Assembly (NCBI GenBank): GCA_021849995.1
Contig: JAJZSC010000154.1
Location: 1 to 7,344, forward strand
Direction of reading: 5' to 3'
Source: Bacillota bacterium
GTDB taxonomy: Bacteria; Bacillota; Desulfitobacteriia; Desulfitobacteriales; Desulfitobacteriaceae
Length of the DNA: 7,344 nucleotides
The notes below the pieces were generated by a model. The model was not told the DNA's origin, made no database searches, and saw nothing but the letters and a program-made list of their open reading frames with translations. Of the stretch, positions 1 to 6,446 are shown in pieces. The translations under genes and the position numbers were made by a program. How positions within the stretch are numbered: position 1 is the stretch's first letter; each line of letters begins with the position of its first letter.

Positions 1-588
1 ACTCTTTCGAACAGTGTCATCATTAATTGCTTGGGCCACAAAAATGGGACACTTTAGAGCCTTTACCTTCGGTTTGGTTTTGCTCAGTAATAGCCTAAAG
101 TTCAGAAGAGCCAAAAATGGTAATTTCTTTGAGGAGTTTATATAACGTTTGGAATACTTAAAATCTCTATTAACAAGATCGCTAGCGATATTTATGATGA
201 TCCTTTTTATATTCCAATAGTAGATTGGGGTATTGAGAGTTACGATTCCGCTAATTCGATGTTTTAAACCTAAGTTCACTGCAATTAGTCCGCCCATAGA
301 AAATCCGATGATATACACTTTTTTACAATCTGATAGTAATGCCAATAAATCAGTTTCGGCTGAGGCTATCCATTCTGTATACTTAACGGCTTTTAAATCT
401 TCACGCTTGCCGGTATGACCTTTTAGACCTGGAGCCATGACTTTGTACCCTTGTTCAATTAAGTATGAAATAAGAGGTTCCACTTCATTTATGTTTCCTC
501 CAAAGCCATGAATGATAAGACAGCCAATTCGATTATGCAACTCAGACTTCTCCTTTGTAAAGGAATGTTTACGGTAAAATCTTATCAC
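1..588 (-). CDS. Alpha/beta hydrolase, carboxylesterase/monoacylglycerol lipase-like (C-terminal end outside window)
   Basis: This is a probable cytoplasmic serine esterase of the Est30/S33-like alpha/beta hydrolase group, which hydrolyses short carboxylic esters. The natural substrate cannot be read from the sequence. Residues are numbered from a GTG at 588. Early in the protein lies the oxyanion-hole strand IIHGFGGN (residues 25-32). It is followed by APGLKGHTG (52-60) and the nucleophile elbow GFSMGG (95-100), with Ser97 at bases 298-300. Near the edge, FVAQAINDDTV (183-193) matches the strand carrying the catalytic Asp, probably Asp190. The catalytic His would lie beyond base 1, so about 196 residues are seen of a family that usually runs near 250. 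The frame stays open upstream to a TAA at 718-720 and has no ATG there. Upstream TTG codons (for example in LSEDKLLSV and NLFSF) are alternative starts, and no ribosome binding site decides between them. The gene is divergent from the ExoD-like gene. Confidence 0.85.
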   Translation of the reverse strand, partial: MIRFYRKHSFTKEKSELHNRIGCLIIHGFGGNINEVEPLISYLIEQGYKVMAPGLKGHTGKREDLKAVKYTEWIASAETDLLALLSDCKKVYIIGFSMGGLIAVNLGLKHRISGIVTLNTPIYYWNIKRIIINIASDLVNRDFKYSKRYINSSKKLPFLALLNFRLLLSKTKPKVKALKCPIFVAQAINDDTVRKS

Positions 589-730
589 AAAATAGGAAAC
601 CTTGCAGTTGTCGAGGATATAATTTGCACTGACTGTTACAAAACTGAACAAATTGGATTTAACTGAGAGCAATTTATCTTCACTCAAGTAAAAACCAATT
701 GGTAGAATAGGGACAGTTTATAATATATCG

Positions 731-736
731 AGGAGG
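731..736 (+). promoter_or_regulatory. Ribosome binding site AGGAGG that fixes a TTG start
   Basis: A perfect AGGAGG lies 7 bases before the TTG at 744. No in-frame ATG with a comparable site exists near the N-terminus, so it settles the start of the ExoD-like gene on a non-ATG codon. Confidence 0.85.
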
Positions 737-743
737 AAACCGA

Positions 744-1373
744 TTGAACCCGAAGTTTACTAAGGAGCAAAGTTTTTCGTCAGTATTACATCATTTAGCC
801 AAAGATATTCCACCTCAAGGATTTACAATTTTTGAGATCCTCAACCGTTTAGGAAGTAGCGGTTATCTAATGTTGTGTATGATTCTTACTGTTCCTTTTT
901 TATTTCCCATGTCTATTCCAGGAACCAGCACACCTTTTGGATTAGCAATTGCCCTAATAGGGCTTAGCATTATTTTTGGAAAAAAACCTAGGTTGCCAAA
1001 CAAGATAAAAAATCGCACTCTTCAAAAGGACAGTTTGGAACAACTTCTTAAAAAAGGGGCTCAGTCTTTTATAAAAATGGAGAAATTGATGCACCCACGG
1101 TTACCGGGTATGACAGCTAGTAAGTTTATGATCAGCTTCAATGGTTCGGTGCTTACCCTTGCGGCCGTTTTATTAATGTTTCCTTTACCTATACCATTCT
1201 CTAATGCAATACCTGCCTTCGCTATATTGTTAATATCAGCAGGTTTGCTACAACGTGACGGAGTTATGATTCTACTCGGATATTTAGCTGTTATTTTTGC
1301 TGCTGCATACCTTGGCATGCTTTTATTGTTAGGCGCTGCAGGATTGGATTTGATTTTTGCCAAATGGTTTTAG
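744..1373 (+). CDS. ExoD-family integral membrane protein (exopolysaccharide synthesis ExoD)
   Basis: This 209-residue membrane protein has the hallmarks of the ExoD family, first described in rhizobial exopolysaccharide production and alkali tolerance. Its biochemical role is not established even there, so none is claimed. A polar N-terminus (about 1-38) is followed by hydrophobic segments at about 39-55 and 63-79. A basic amphipathic stretch follows (80-128, with RLPNKIKNRTL and MHPRLPGMTASK), then segments at about 132-150, 153-169 and 173-195. The family-typical FPMSIPGTST (54-63) and FPLPIPFSNAIPA (146-158) form an internal pseudo-repeat, and LLQRDG (168-173) is also characteristic. The TTG start is set by AGGAGG at 731-736. 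No convincing hairpin terminator follows. It is divergent from the esterase and 222 bases before the next gene. I am confident of the family and ignorant of the function. Confidence 0.85.
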   Translation: MNPKFTKEQSFSSVLHHLAKDIPPQGFTIFEILNRLGSSGYLMLCMILTVPFLFPMSIPGTSTPFGLAIALIGLSIIFGKKPRLPNKIKNRTLQKDSLEQLLKKGAQSFIKMEKLMHPRLPGMTASKFMISFNGSVLTLAAVLLMFPLPIPFSNAIPAFAILLISAGLLQRDGVMILLGYLAVIFAAAYLGMLLLLGAAGLDLIFAKWF

Positions 1374-1595
1374 ACTATCCCATGCTTTGTATCAGGATCA
1401 AAGAATGAGAATTAACTTCATACTATATCATGTTTAGGGCTATTTTATAAGAGAAGAATTAGGTCGTAATAAAATTTTTCCCAGTAAATAGCTATTTTTG
1501 CAGAAATTTATCAGAGCGAATTTTTTATGATGAGGGTATTCTAATAACGTTAGAAAGAGTTTTTCAAAATTAAAAAAGACGGAGGGCTAATTGGT

Positions 1596-1802
1596 ATGAC
1601 AAATACTCAAACACCAAAGAGCTCACGGGAAGTGAATACTTTAAGGCAAGCTTGGGAGCCAGCTGGGGTAATTAACAGTGTGGTCAAGCAACAAACCCCC
1701 ACTTACGATCAATCCCAACCGGCCGACGATAAAGGGGGAGCCATTACTTTAGAGGTCCAAGAAGTTTTTAACAATAAAGGGATAATGCACAATCAAGGTT
1801 AA
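1596..1802 (+). CDS. Small orphan protein, 68 residues, function unknown
   Basis: I do not recognise this protein. It is a hydrophilic polypeptide with no Cys, no membrane segment and no signal peptide. It is rich in Thr, Gln, Asn, Ser and Pro, with a disorder-prone middle (QQTPTYDQSQPADDKGG, about residues 32-48). A short, more regular tail follows (ITLEVQEVFNNKG, about 50-62). Coding status is supported by GGAGGG at 1581-1586, 9 bases before the ATG, and by a strong terminator starting 11 bases past the stop. That makes a self-contained single-gene unit between the ExoD-like gene and the hydrogenase operon. The 222-base gap upstream suggests its own promoter, but none is clear. It could be a small regulatory, spore-associated or stress protein. 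Nothing in the sequence chooses between these. Confidence 0.7.
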   Translation: MTNTQTPKSSREVNTLRQAWEPAGVINSVVKQQTPTYDQSQPADDKGGAITLEVQEVFNNKGIMHNQG

Positions 1803-1812
1803 AGTGGACAGA

Positions 1813-1844
1813 AGGCCTTCTTGTATGCGGAAGGCCTCTTTTTA
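1813..1844 (+). terminator. Rho-independent terminator after the 68-residue gene
   Basis: The 8-bp stem AGGCCTTC (1813-1820) pairs with GAAGGCCT (1830-1837) around a 9-base loop. It is followed by CTTTTT and further T-rich sequence. The T tract is on the plus strand only, so it ends transcription coming from the small gene and insulates the hydrogenase operon. Confidence 0.88.
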
Positions 1845-2057
1845 TTTATCGGATTAAGGGTTCTGCAGAATACAAATTGTTAAGTAATTAAAATAATACC
1901 CTCCTTAAAAAGAATCAATTTCAAAAAGAGTAAAATAAATTTTAAGGAATAATTATTAGAGATATAAAAATAGTCTAAATATTTATATTAGATACAAAAT
2001 ATAAACTTATTTCTAAAAGTCGATATTATTAAGATTGCCTATCGACAGAATAGATAA
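1845..2057. other. AT-rich intergenic spacer without a recognisable gene
   Basis: This spacer between the terminator and the large inverted repeat is very AT-rich, with many short A and T runs. I find no supported reading frame on either strand. An AAGGAGGG-like string on the minus strand near 1902-1909 is followed only by a frame of a few codons. The spacer probably belongs to the upstream control region of the hydrogenase operon. Confidence 0.5.
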
Positions 2058-2115
2058 ATTAAATTAGAATAAATTTGTGATAAGAATCTCAATCACAAAT
2101 TTATTCTAATTTAAT
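2058..2115. repeat. Perfect 24-bp inverted repeat upstream of the hydrogenase operon
   Basis: The left arm 2058-2081 is the exact reverse complement of the right arm 2092-2115, leaving a 10-base centre (AAGAATCTCA). Both arms are almost pure A/T apart from a few G or C. There is no T run after it on either strand that would make it an ordinary terminator. It ends 76 bases before the hydC start codon. It could be an operator region, an mRNA-stabilising stem if transcription begins further upstream, or the remnant of a small mobile palindrome. Confidence 0.9.
2075..2092. promoter_or_regulatory. Possible Rex-like operator inside the inverted repeat
   Basis: TTGTGATAAGAATCTCAA resembles the Rex consensus TTGTGAA-N4-TTCACAA, matching 11 of the 14 defined positions by eye. 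Rex is an NADH/NAD-sensing repressor that often controls fermentative and hydrogenase genes in Firmicutes. The site spans the inner left arm and centre of the palindrome. The match is imperfect in the right half, and TTGTGA half sites can arise by chance in AT-rich DNA. This is a hypothesis only. Confidence 0.25.
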
Positions 2116-2132
2116 ATAAATATTTTGATAAT

Positions 2133-2161
2133 TTGGCAAATGTTTAAGCTAAGGTATTAAT
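2133..2161 (+). promoter_or_regulatory. Candidate sigma-A promoter for hydCBA
   Basis: TTGGCA (2133-2138) is followed after 16 bases by TATTAA (2155-2160). Transcription would start near 2167 and leave a short leader with the ribosome binding site at 2179-2184. The -10 match is mediocre. Promoters upstream of the inverted repeat cannot be excluded. Confidence 0.3.
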
Positions 2162-2178
2162 AAATCCTTTTAGAAAGT

Positions 2179-2184
2179 GGAGGG
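2179..2184 (+). promoter_or_regulatory. Ribosome binding site GGAGGG that decides the hydC start
   Basis: GGAGGG lies 7 bases before the ATG at 2192. An in-frame GTG at 2177 would place the ribosome binding site inside the coding region, so the ATG is preferred. Confidence 0.85.
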
Positions 2185-2191
2185 TGAAAAA

Positions 2192-2671
2192 ATGTCTTGT
2201 AAAAATGTAATTGTAGAAGAGAAGTTTTCAGAATTAGAGCACTTTATTGATGAGTTGCCAGACAAGCAGGGTGATCTAATTGCTGTACTGCATAAGGCTC
2301 AGGAGATATTCGGTTATCTTCCTGAAGAAGTGCAGCTAAGAATTGCAGATAAGTTGGATGTACCATCAGCAAAGGTATCAGGTGTTGTAAGTTTTTACTC
2401 GTTCTTCACCATGAAACCCCGTGGCAAACATGTCGTAAACGTTTGTACTGGAACAGCGTGCTATGTTAGAGGAGCTGAAAAGCTACTCAATGAGTTAAAT
2501 AAGCATTTCGCTATTAAACCTGGAGAAACCACTAAAGACGGTGAATTCACACTTGATGCACTTCGGTGTGTGGGGGCGTGCGGTTTGGCACCAGTCATGA
2601 TAGTAGACGGAAAGGTGTATGGTCGGCTAAAACCCGAACAGGTTAAAGGTATTCTTGCCAACTATCGATAA
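2192..2671 (+). CDS. hydC: NAD-linked [FeFe]-hydrogenase small subunit HydC/HndA (NuoE-like [2Fe-2S] protein)
   Basis: This 159-residue protein belongs to the complex I 24-kDa/NuoE family and is the small electron-transfer subunit of soluble trimeric hydrogenases (HydC in Thermotoga, HndA in Desulfovibrio). The N-terminal helical part (about 10-75, with LIAVLHKAQEIFGYLPEE and KVSGVVSFYSFF) is typical of the family. The thioredoxin-like domain follows and carries one [2Fe-2S] cluster on Cys85, Cys90, Cys126 and Cys130. These sit in CTGTAC (C-X4-C) and CVGAC (C-X3-C), so all four ligands are present. It should dock on HydB in the cytoplasm and relay electrons near the FMN site. Length is normal for the family. 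It is the first gene of the operon, and its stop codon overlaps by one base the start of the AAGGAGAG motif that serves hydB. NuoE of a respiratory complex is unlikely because the operon ends in a hydrogenase subunit. Confidence 0.94.
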   Translation: MSCKNVIVEEKFSELEHFIDELPDKQGDLIAVLHKAQEIFGYLPEEVQLRIADKLDVPSAKVSGVVSFYSFFTMKPRGKHVVNVCTGTACYVRGAEKLLNELNKHFAIKPGETTKDGEFTLDALRCVGACGLAPVMIVDGKVYGRLKPEQVKGILANYR

Positions 2672-2687
2672 AGGAGAGAACTTAAAT

Positions 2688-4586
2688 ATGTCAAAGATTG
2701 CAAGCCTGAATGAGTTGTCCAAATTAAAGAATAAGTTTGGACCCCTAATCCAAATTAGGCAAGAAAATGAAAAAACAATAATTACGAACACTGACGTAAT
2801 CGATAATAGTTTTAAAATACATGTTTTAGCTTGTGGAGGAACGGGCTGTCAATCTTCTGAAAGTGAACTGATCGTTCGGGTCTTTCAAAGGGAACTTGAA
2901 AAACGTGGTTTGGCTAATCAGGTGAAAGTAATTACTACTGGTTGTTTTGGATTTTGTGAACAAGGACCTATTCTAAAAATCCATCCAGACAACGTCTTTT
3001 ATATTCAGGTCAGTTCAAAAGATGTTGAGGAAATAATAGACGAGCATTTGATTAAAGGTCAAGTTGTTGAACGATTGCTATATGTTGAGCCTATACATCA
3101 GGAAAAGTTAAAAACTGATTTGCCATTTTATAATCGCCAACTTAGAATTGCTCTCCGAAACTGTGGTTTAATTGCACCGGAAGACATTCGGGAATATATC
3201 GCACTAGATGGTTATCAAGCCCTTGGACAAGTATTAACTGAGCATAAACCTGAGGATATAATAGATACCATTAAAAAGAGCGGCTTGCGGGGACGTGGGG
3301 GCGGCGGCTTCCCAACAGGAGTTAAGTGGGAATTAACTCGTAAGAGCGCTGCGGATCAAAAGTTTATTGTTTGCAACGCTGATGAAGGTGACCCTGGGGC
3401 ATTTATGGATCGATCCATCTTAGAGGGCGATCCTCATAGTGTACTTGAGGCGATGGCTATTGCTGGTTATGTCATTGGTGCATCTAAAGGATATGTCTAC
3501 ATTCGAGCTGAGTATCCTTTGGCAATTAAACGTTTGCAAATTGCCATTAAAGAAGCTAGGGAATATGGGCTTCTGGGGGGATCTATTTTAGGAAGTGAAT
3601 TTTCCTTTGATGTGGAACTCAAGTATGGCGCAGGTGCATTTGTATGTGGTGAAGAGACCGCTCTAATCCATTCCATCGAGGGAAAGCGCGGGGAACCAAC
3701 TGTTAAGCCTCCTTTCCCGGCGGAAAATGGGTTATGGGGTAAACCTACTAGTGTTAACAATGTTGAAACCTTTGCTAACATACCACCAATAATTCTTAAG
3801 GGTGCTGACTGGTTCGCCAATATTGGCACTGAAAAAAGTAAAGGAACAAAAGTGTTTGCTTTGGCCGGAAAAGTAAACAATGTCGGGCTTGTGGAAGTTC
3901 CGATGGGTACTACACTGAGAGAAATAATTTTTGACATTGGTGGAGGTACAAAAGAGAATAAAAGGTTTAAATCAGCTCAAACCGGTGGACCGTCTGGTGG
4001 TTGTATCCCTGCCCATTACCTTGATATTCCTATCGATTATGAATCCTTGGCTTCTATTGGTTCCATGATGGGGTCAGGTGGACTAATCGTCATGGATGAA
4101 GATGACTGTATGGTAAATGTCGCAAAGTTCTTCCTTGAGTTTACGGTAGATGAATCCTGTGGCCGTTGTACAGCTTGCCGGGTTGGAACAAAACGGTTGC
4201 ATGAAATCCTGACGAAAATAACAGAAGGTAAAGGTACGCTTGAGGACCTTGATAAACTCGAACGGCTGGCATTGATAATTAAAGACACATCTTTATGTGG
4301 ATTAGGGCAAAGTGCTCCAAATCCGATCCTTTCTACTCTTGAATATTTCCGTGATGAGTATCTAGCCCACATACTCGACAAGAAATGTTCTGCTAAAGTT
4401 TGCAGTAATCTGGTAGAGTACGATATAACTGACCTCTGTTGTGGCTGTACCCTTTGCGCAAGAAATTGCCCTCAAAACTGTATCTCAGGGTCACCCCGTA
4501 ACAAACATGTAATAGATAATAACCGTTGTATTAAATGCGGGGTTTGTTTAGACAACTGCCGCTTTGATGCAGTGATCAGGAAATAG
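2688..4586 (+). CDS. hydB: NAD-linked [FeFe]-hydrogenase flavoprotein subunit HydB/HndC (NuoF-like, with fused Fe-S domains)
   Basis: This 632-residue NADH-binding flavoprotein has the domain order of Thermotoga-type HydB. A thioredoxin-like [2Fe-2S] domain (about 43-125) has ligands Cys49, Cys54, Cys86 and Cys90. The NuoF core (about 150-380) has the Gly-rich loop RGRGGGGFPTGVKWE (201-215), the FMN/NADH motif CNADEGDPGAF (229-239), and GEETALIHSIEG. An SLBB segment spans about 387-440. The N3-type [4Fe-4S] site uses Cys491, Cys494, Cys497 and Cys537. The C-terminal ferredoxin domain (about 578-632) binds two [4Fe-4S] clusters on Cys584, 587, 590, 594 and Cys614, 617, 620, 624. The N-terminal part corresponds to the separate HndB protein of Desulfovibrio, here fused. 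FMN in this subunit is the expected bifurcation site between NAD(H), ferredoxin and H2. The ATG at 2688 is chosen because AGGAGA lies 10 bases upstream. An in-frame TTG at 2655 would overlap hydC and lacks such a site. Confidence 0.95.
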   Translation: MSKIASLNELSKLKNKFGPLIQIRQENEKTIITNTDVIDNSFKIHVLACGGTGCQSSESELIVRVFQRELEKRGLANQVKVITTGCFGFCEQGPILKIHPDNVFYIQVSSKDVEEIIDEHLIKGQVVERLLYVEPIHQEKLKTDLPFYNRQLRIALRNCGLIAPEDIREYIALDGYQALGQVLTEHKPEDIIDTIKKSGLRGRGGGGFPTGVKWELTRKSAADQKFIVCNADEGDPGAFMDRSILEGDPHSVLEAMAIAGYVIGASKGYVYIRAEYPLAIKRLQIAIKEAREYGLLGGSILGSEFSFDVELKYGAGAFVCGEETALIHSIEGKRGEPTVKPPFPAENGLWGKPTSVNNVETFANIPPIILKGADWFANIGTEKSKGTKVFALAGKVNNVGLVEVPMGTTLREIIFDIGGGTKENKRFKSAQTGGPSGGCIPAHYLDIPIDYESLASIGSMMGSGGLIVMDEDDCMVNVAKFFLEFTVDESCGRCTACRVGTKRLHEILTKITEGKGTLEDLDKLERLALIIKDTSLCGLGQSAPNPILSTLEYFRDEYLAHILDKKCSAKVCSNLVEYDITDLCCGCTLCARNCPQNCISGSPRNKHVIDNNRCIKCGVCLDNCRFDAVIRK

Positions 4587-4599
4587 TGGAGGGGTATAT

Positions 4600-6342
4600 A
4601 TGACAATTAATTTAACTATAAATGATATGTCTGTAACTGTACCGGAAGGAACAACCATTCTCGATGCCGCCCGTTCCGTTAATATAAGTATTCCAACCCT
4701 TTGTTACCTTAACCTGCACGAAATGAAATTGAATAATAAGATTTCATCTTGTCGCGTCTGTATGGTAGAAGTTGAGGGACGACGCAATCTCGCACCTTCC
4801 TGTTCTACTCCAGTTTTTGAAGGTATGGTAGTTAAAACAGAGACACACCGGGCAATTGAAGCTCGTAGAACCATGCTAGAATTACTTCTGTCAGATCATC
4901 CAAAGTCATGTCTTACTTGTGCCAAAAATCTTGACTGTGAACTTCAGAAACTTGCCGCTGAACTTGGTATCAGAGAGATCTCTTTTGAAGGGGAAGAATC
5001 CAGTTATCAAAAGGACGCATCAAGTTTTTCAATAGTGCGTGATCCTAACAAATGTATAATGTGCCGCCGCTGCGAGACTATGTGCAGCGATGTGCAAACT
5101 GTTGGGGTATATTCAGCTTCAGGCCGGGGCTTTCAAACAGTTGTCAAGCCTGCTTTCGACCGGCCCTTAATTAAAACATCATGTACCTTCTGTGGACAGT
5201 GTTTGGCGGTTTGTCCTACCGGTGCTTTAACAGAAGTAGATCATGTCGGAAAAGTATGGCGCGAACTAAATAATCCTAAGAAGACAGTAATCGTTCAAAC
5301 TGCCCCTGCTGTAAGGGTAGCACTCGGAGAATTGTTCGGGGCTGATCCAGGAACCCTCGTGACGGGGAAAATGGTCTCAGCCCTCAGGCGACTGGGCTTT
5401 GACATGGTTTTTGACACGGATTTCGCAGCTGATTTAACTATTATGGAAGAGGCTTCAGAATTTGCGCACCGTCTAGAGCACGGGGGCAGACTTCCTATTC
5501 TGACTAGTTGCTGTCCGGGGTGGGTTAAGTTCTTTGAACATCAGTTCCCTGATTTATTAGATATTCCTTCAAGCTGTAAGTCGCCTCATGAAATGTTTGG
5601 GGTAGTAGCAAAAACTTTTTTGGCCAATAAAATGGGACTGGATCCCAAAAATATGGTAGTGGTCTCAATCATGCCTTGTGTTGCTAAAAAGTATGAGGCT
5701 GCTCGTCCCGAGTTAGGTCAAAAGCCGGAAATGCCTGACGTAGATATTGTAATTACCACACGCGAGCTAGGAAGAATGATTCATGAAGCAGGAATTGATT
5801 TTAACTCTTTGCCGGAGGAGGATTTTGACCGTCCTCTGGGTGAATCCAGCGGAGCGTCTGTTATTTTCGGAACAACTGGTGGAGTTATTGAAGCTGCGCT
5901 AAGGACAGCCTACGAATGGTTGACAGGTGAAACTTTAGAAAAGGTCGACTTTGAGAGTCTGCGTGGAATGGAAGGTGTCAAAGAGGCTGTAATTCCAATT
6001 AACGGTCATAATTTGCGGATCGCGGTTGCCCATGGTTTAGGAAATGCACGCAAGATCCTTGAAAGTATCAGGGCTGGGGAATGTCAGTATGATGCTATAG
6101 AAATTATGGCCTGCCCAGGAGGATGTATAGGTGGTGGAGGACAGCCTTATCACCACGGAAATCTTGAGATTTTGACGGCAAGAGCAGCAGGACTTTATAA
6201 GGAAGATAGAAGCAAGCACATTCGTAAATCTCACGAAAATCCTGAAGTGTTAGCTTTGTACGATGAGTTTTTAGGTGAACCTTATAGCGAAATGGCTCAT
6301 AAGCTACTTCATACGAGCTATACCGCACGTAAAAGACTATAA
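4600..6342 (+). CDS. hydA: [FeFe]-hydrogenase catalytic subunit HydA/HndD
   Basis: This 580-residue catalytic subunit reversibly reduces protons to H2 at the H-cluster and receives electrons from HydB. A plant-type [2Fe-2S] domain (1-78) has Cys35, Cys51, Cys54 and Cys68. A His-Cys3 [4Fe-4S] site follows (His100, Cys104, Cys107, Cys113). Two ferredoxin-type [4Fe-4S] sites use Cys152, 155, 158, 162 and Cys195, 198, 201, 205. The H-cluster domain carries all three signatures: L1 TSCCPGW (302-308), L2 MPCVAKKYE (358-366) and L3 MACPGGCIGGGGQP (503-516). H-cluster ligands are Cys305, Cys360, Cys505 and Cys509, and Cys304 is the likely proton-transfer residue. The C-terminal small-subunit-like tail ends in HKLLHTSYTARKRL. 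No signal peptide is seen, so the enzyme is cytoplasmic. GGAGGGG (4588-4594) lies 5 bases before the ATG and 14 bases separate it from hydB. Maturases HydE, HydF and HydG are not in the window. Confidence 0.97.
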   Translation: MTINLTINDMSVTVPEGTTILDAARSVNISIPTLCYLNLHEMKLNNKISSCRVCMVEVEGRRNLAPSCSTPVFEGMVVKTETHRAIEARRTMLELLLSDHPKSCLTCAKNLDCELQKLAAELGIREISFEGEESSYQKDASSFSIVRDPNKCIMCRRCETMCSDVQTVGVYSASGRGFQTVVKPAFDRPLIKTSCTFCGQCLAVCPTGALTEVDHVGKVWRELNNPKKTVIVQTAPAVRVALGELFGADPGTLVTGKMVSALRRLGFDMVFDTDFAADLTIMEEASEFAHRLEHGGRLPILTSCCPGWVKFFEHQFPDLLDIPSSCKSPHEMFGVVAKTFLANKMGLDPKNMVVVSIMPCVAKKYEAARPELGQKPEMPDVDIVITTRELGRMIHEAGIDFNSLPEEDFDRPLGESSGASVIFGTTGGVIEAALRTAYEWLTGETLEKVDFESLRGMEGVKEAVIPINGHNLRIAVAHGLGNARKILESIRAGECQYDAIEIMACPGGCIGGGGQPYHHGNLEILTARAAGLYKEDRSKHIRKSHENPEVLALYDEFLGEPYSEMAHKLLHTSYTARKRL

Positions 6343-6389
6343 TAGTCTCACATATGGAAATGTTGATTTAGTTTAAAAAGTTAAGCTAT

Positions 6390-6425
6390 CGGGTGGGAAT
6401 TAAGGAATTCTCACCCGTTTTTTTT
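6390..6425 (+). terminator. Strong Rho-independent terminator of the hydCBA operon
   Basis: A 12-bp stem (6390-6401 with 6406-6417, one G-T wobble) closes a 4-base AAGG loop and is followed directly by eight T residues (6418-6425). It begins 47 bases after the hydA stop codon and is the clearest terminator in the window. Confidence 0.96.
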
Positions 6426-6446
6426 ATATCATTTCAGCAGAAGCAC

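Noticed and set aside
233..418. Plus-strand reading frame of 61 codons
   Set aside because: It lies antisense to the alpha/beta hydrolase, whose conserved motifs fix the coding strand, and its product has no coherent features.
719..724. TATAAT as the -10 of the ExoD-like gene
   Set aside because: It sits only 6 bases before the ribosome binding site, so transcription would start inside that site. No good -35 is found. Another TATAAT at 618-623 also lacks a -35.
1438..1500. Possible terminator after the ExoD-like gene (GCTATTT with AAATAGC)
   Set aside because: The 7-bp arms are AT-rich and about 40 bases apart, so the hairpin would be unstable.
1516..1555. Sporulation-type promoter (GCGAA then TATTCTA) and a 6-bp inverted repeat TTCTAA/TTAGAA before the 68-residue gene
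   Set aside because: The -35 match and spacing are poor for sigma-F or sigma-G, and the inverted repeat is too short to be significant in AT-rich DNA.
2058..2115. Palindrome as a CRP/FNR site
   Set aside because: TGTGA and TCACA are 12 bases apart instead of the 6 needed, so the standard geometry does not fit.
2177..2191. Upstream GTG as the hydC start
   Set aside because: Using it would put the GGAGGG ribosome binding site inside the gene; the ATG at 2192 is correctly spaced from that site.
2655..2687. Upstream TTG as the hydB start
   Set aside because: It lies inside hydC, has no ribosome binding site, and the ATG at 2688 has AGGAGA at a proper distance.
3497..4381. Long minus-strand frames inside hydB
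   Set aside because: They are antisense to strongly conserved NuoF and ferredoxin motifs and have no ribosome binding sites of their own.
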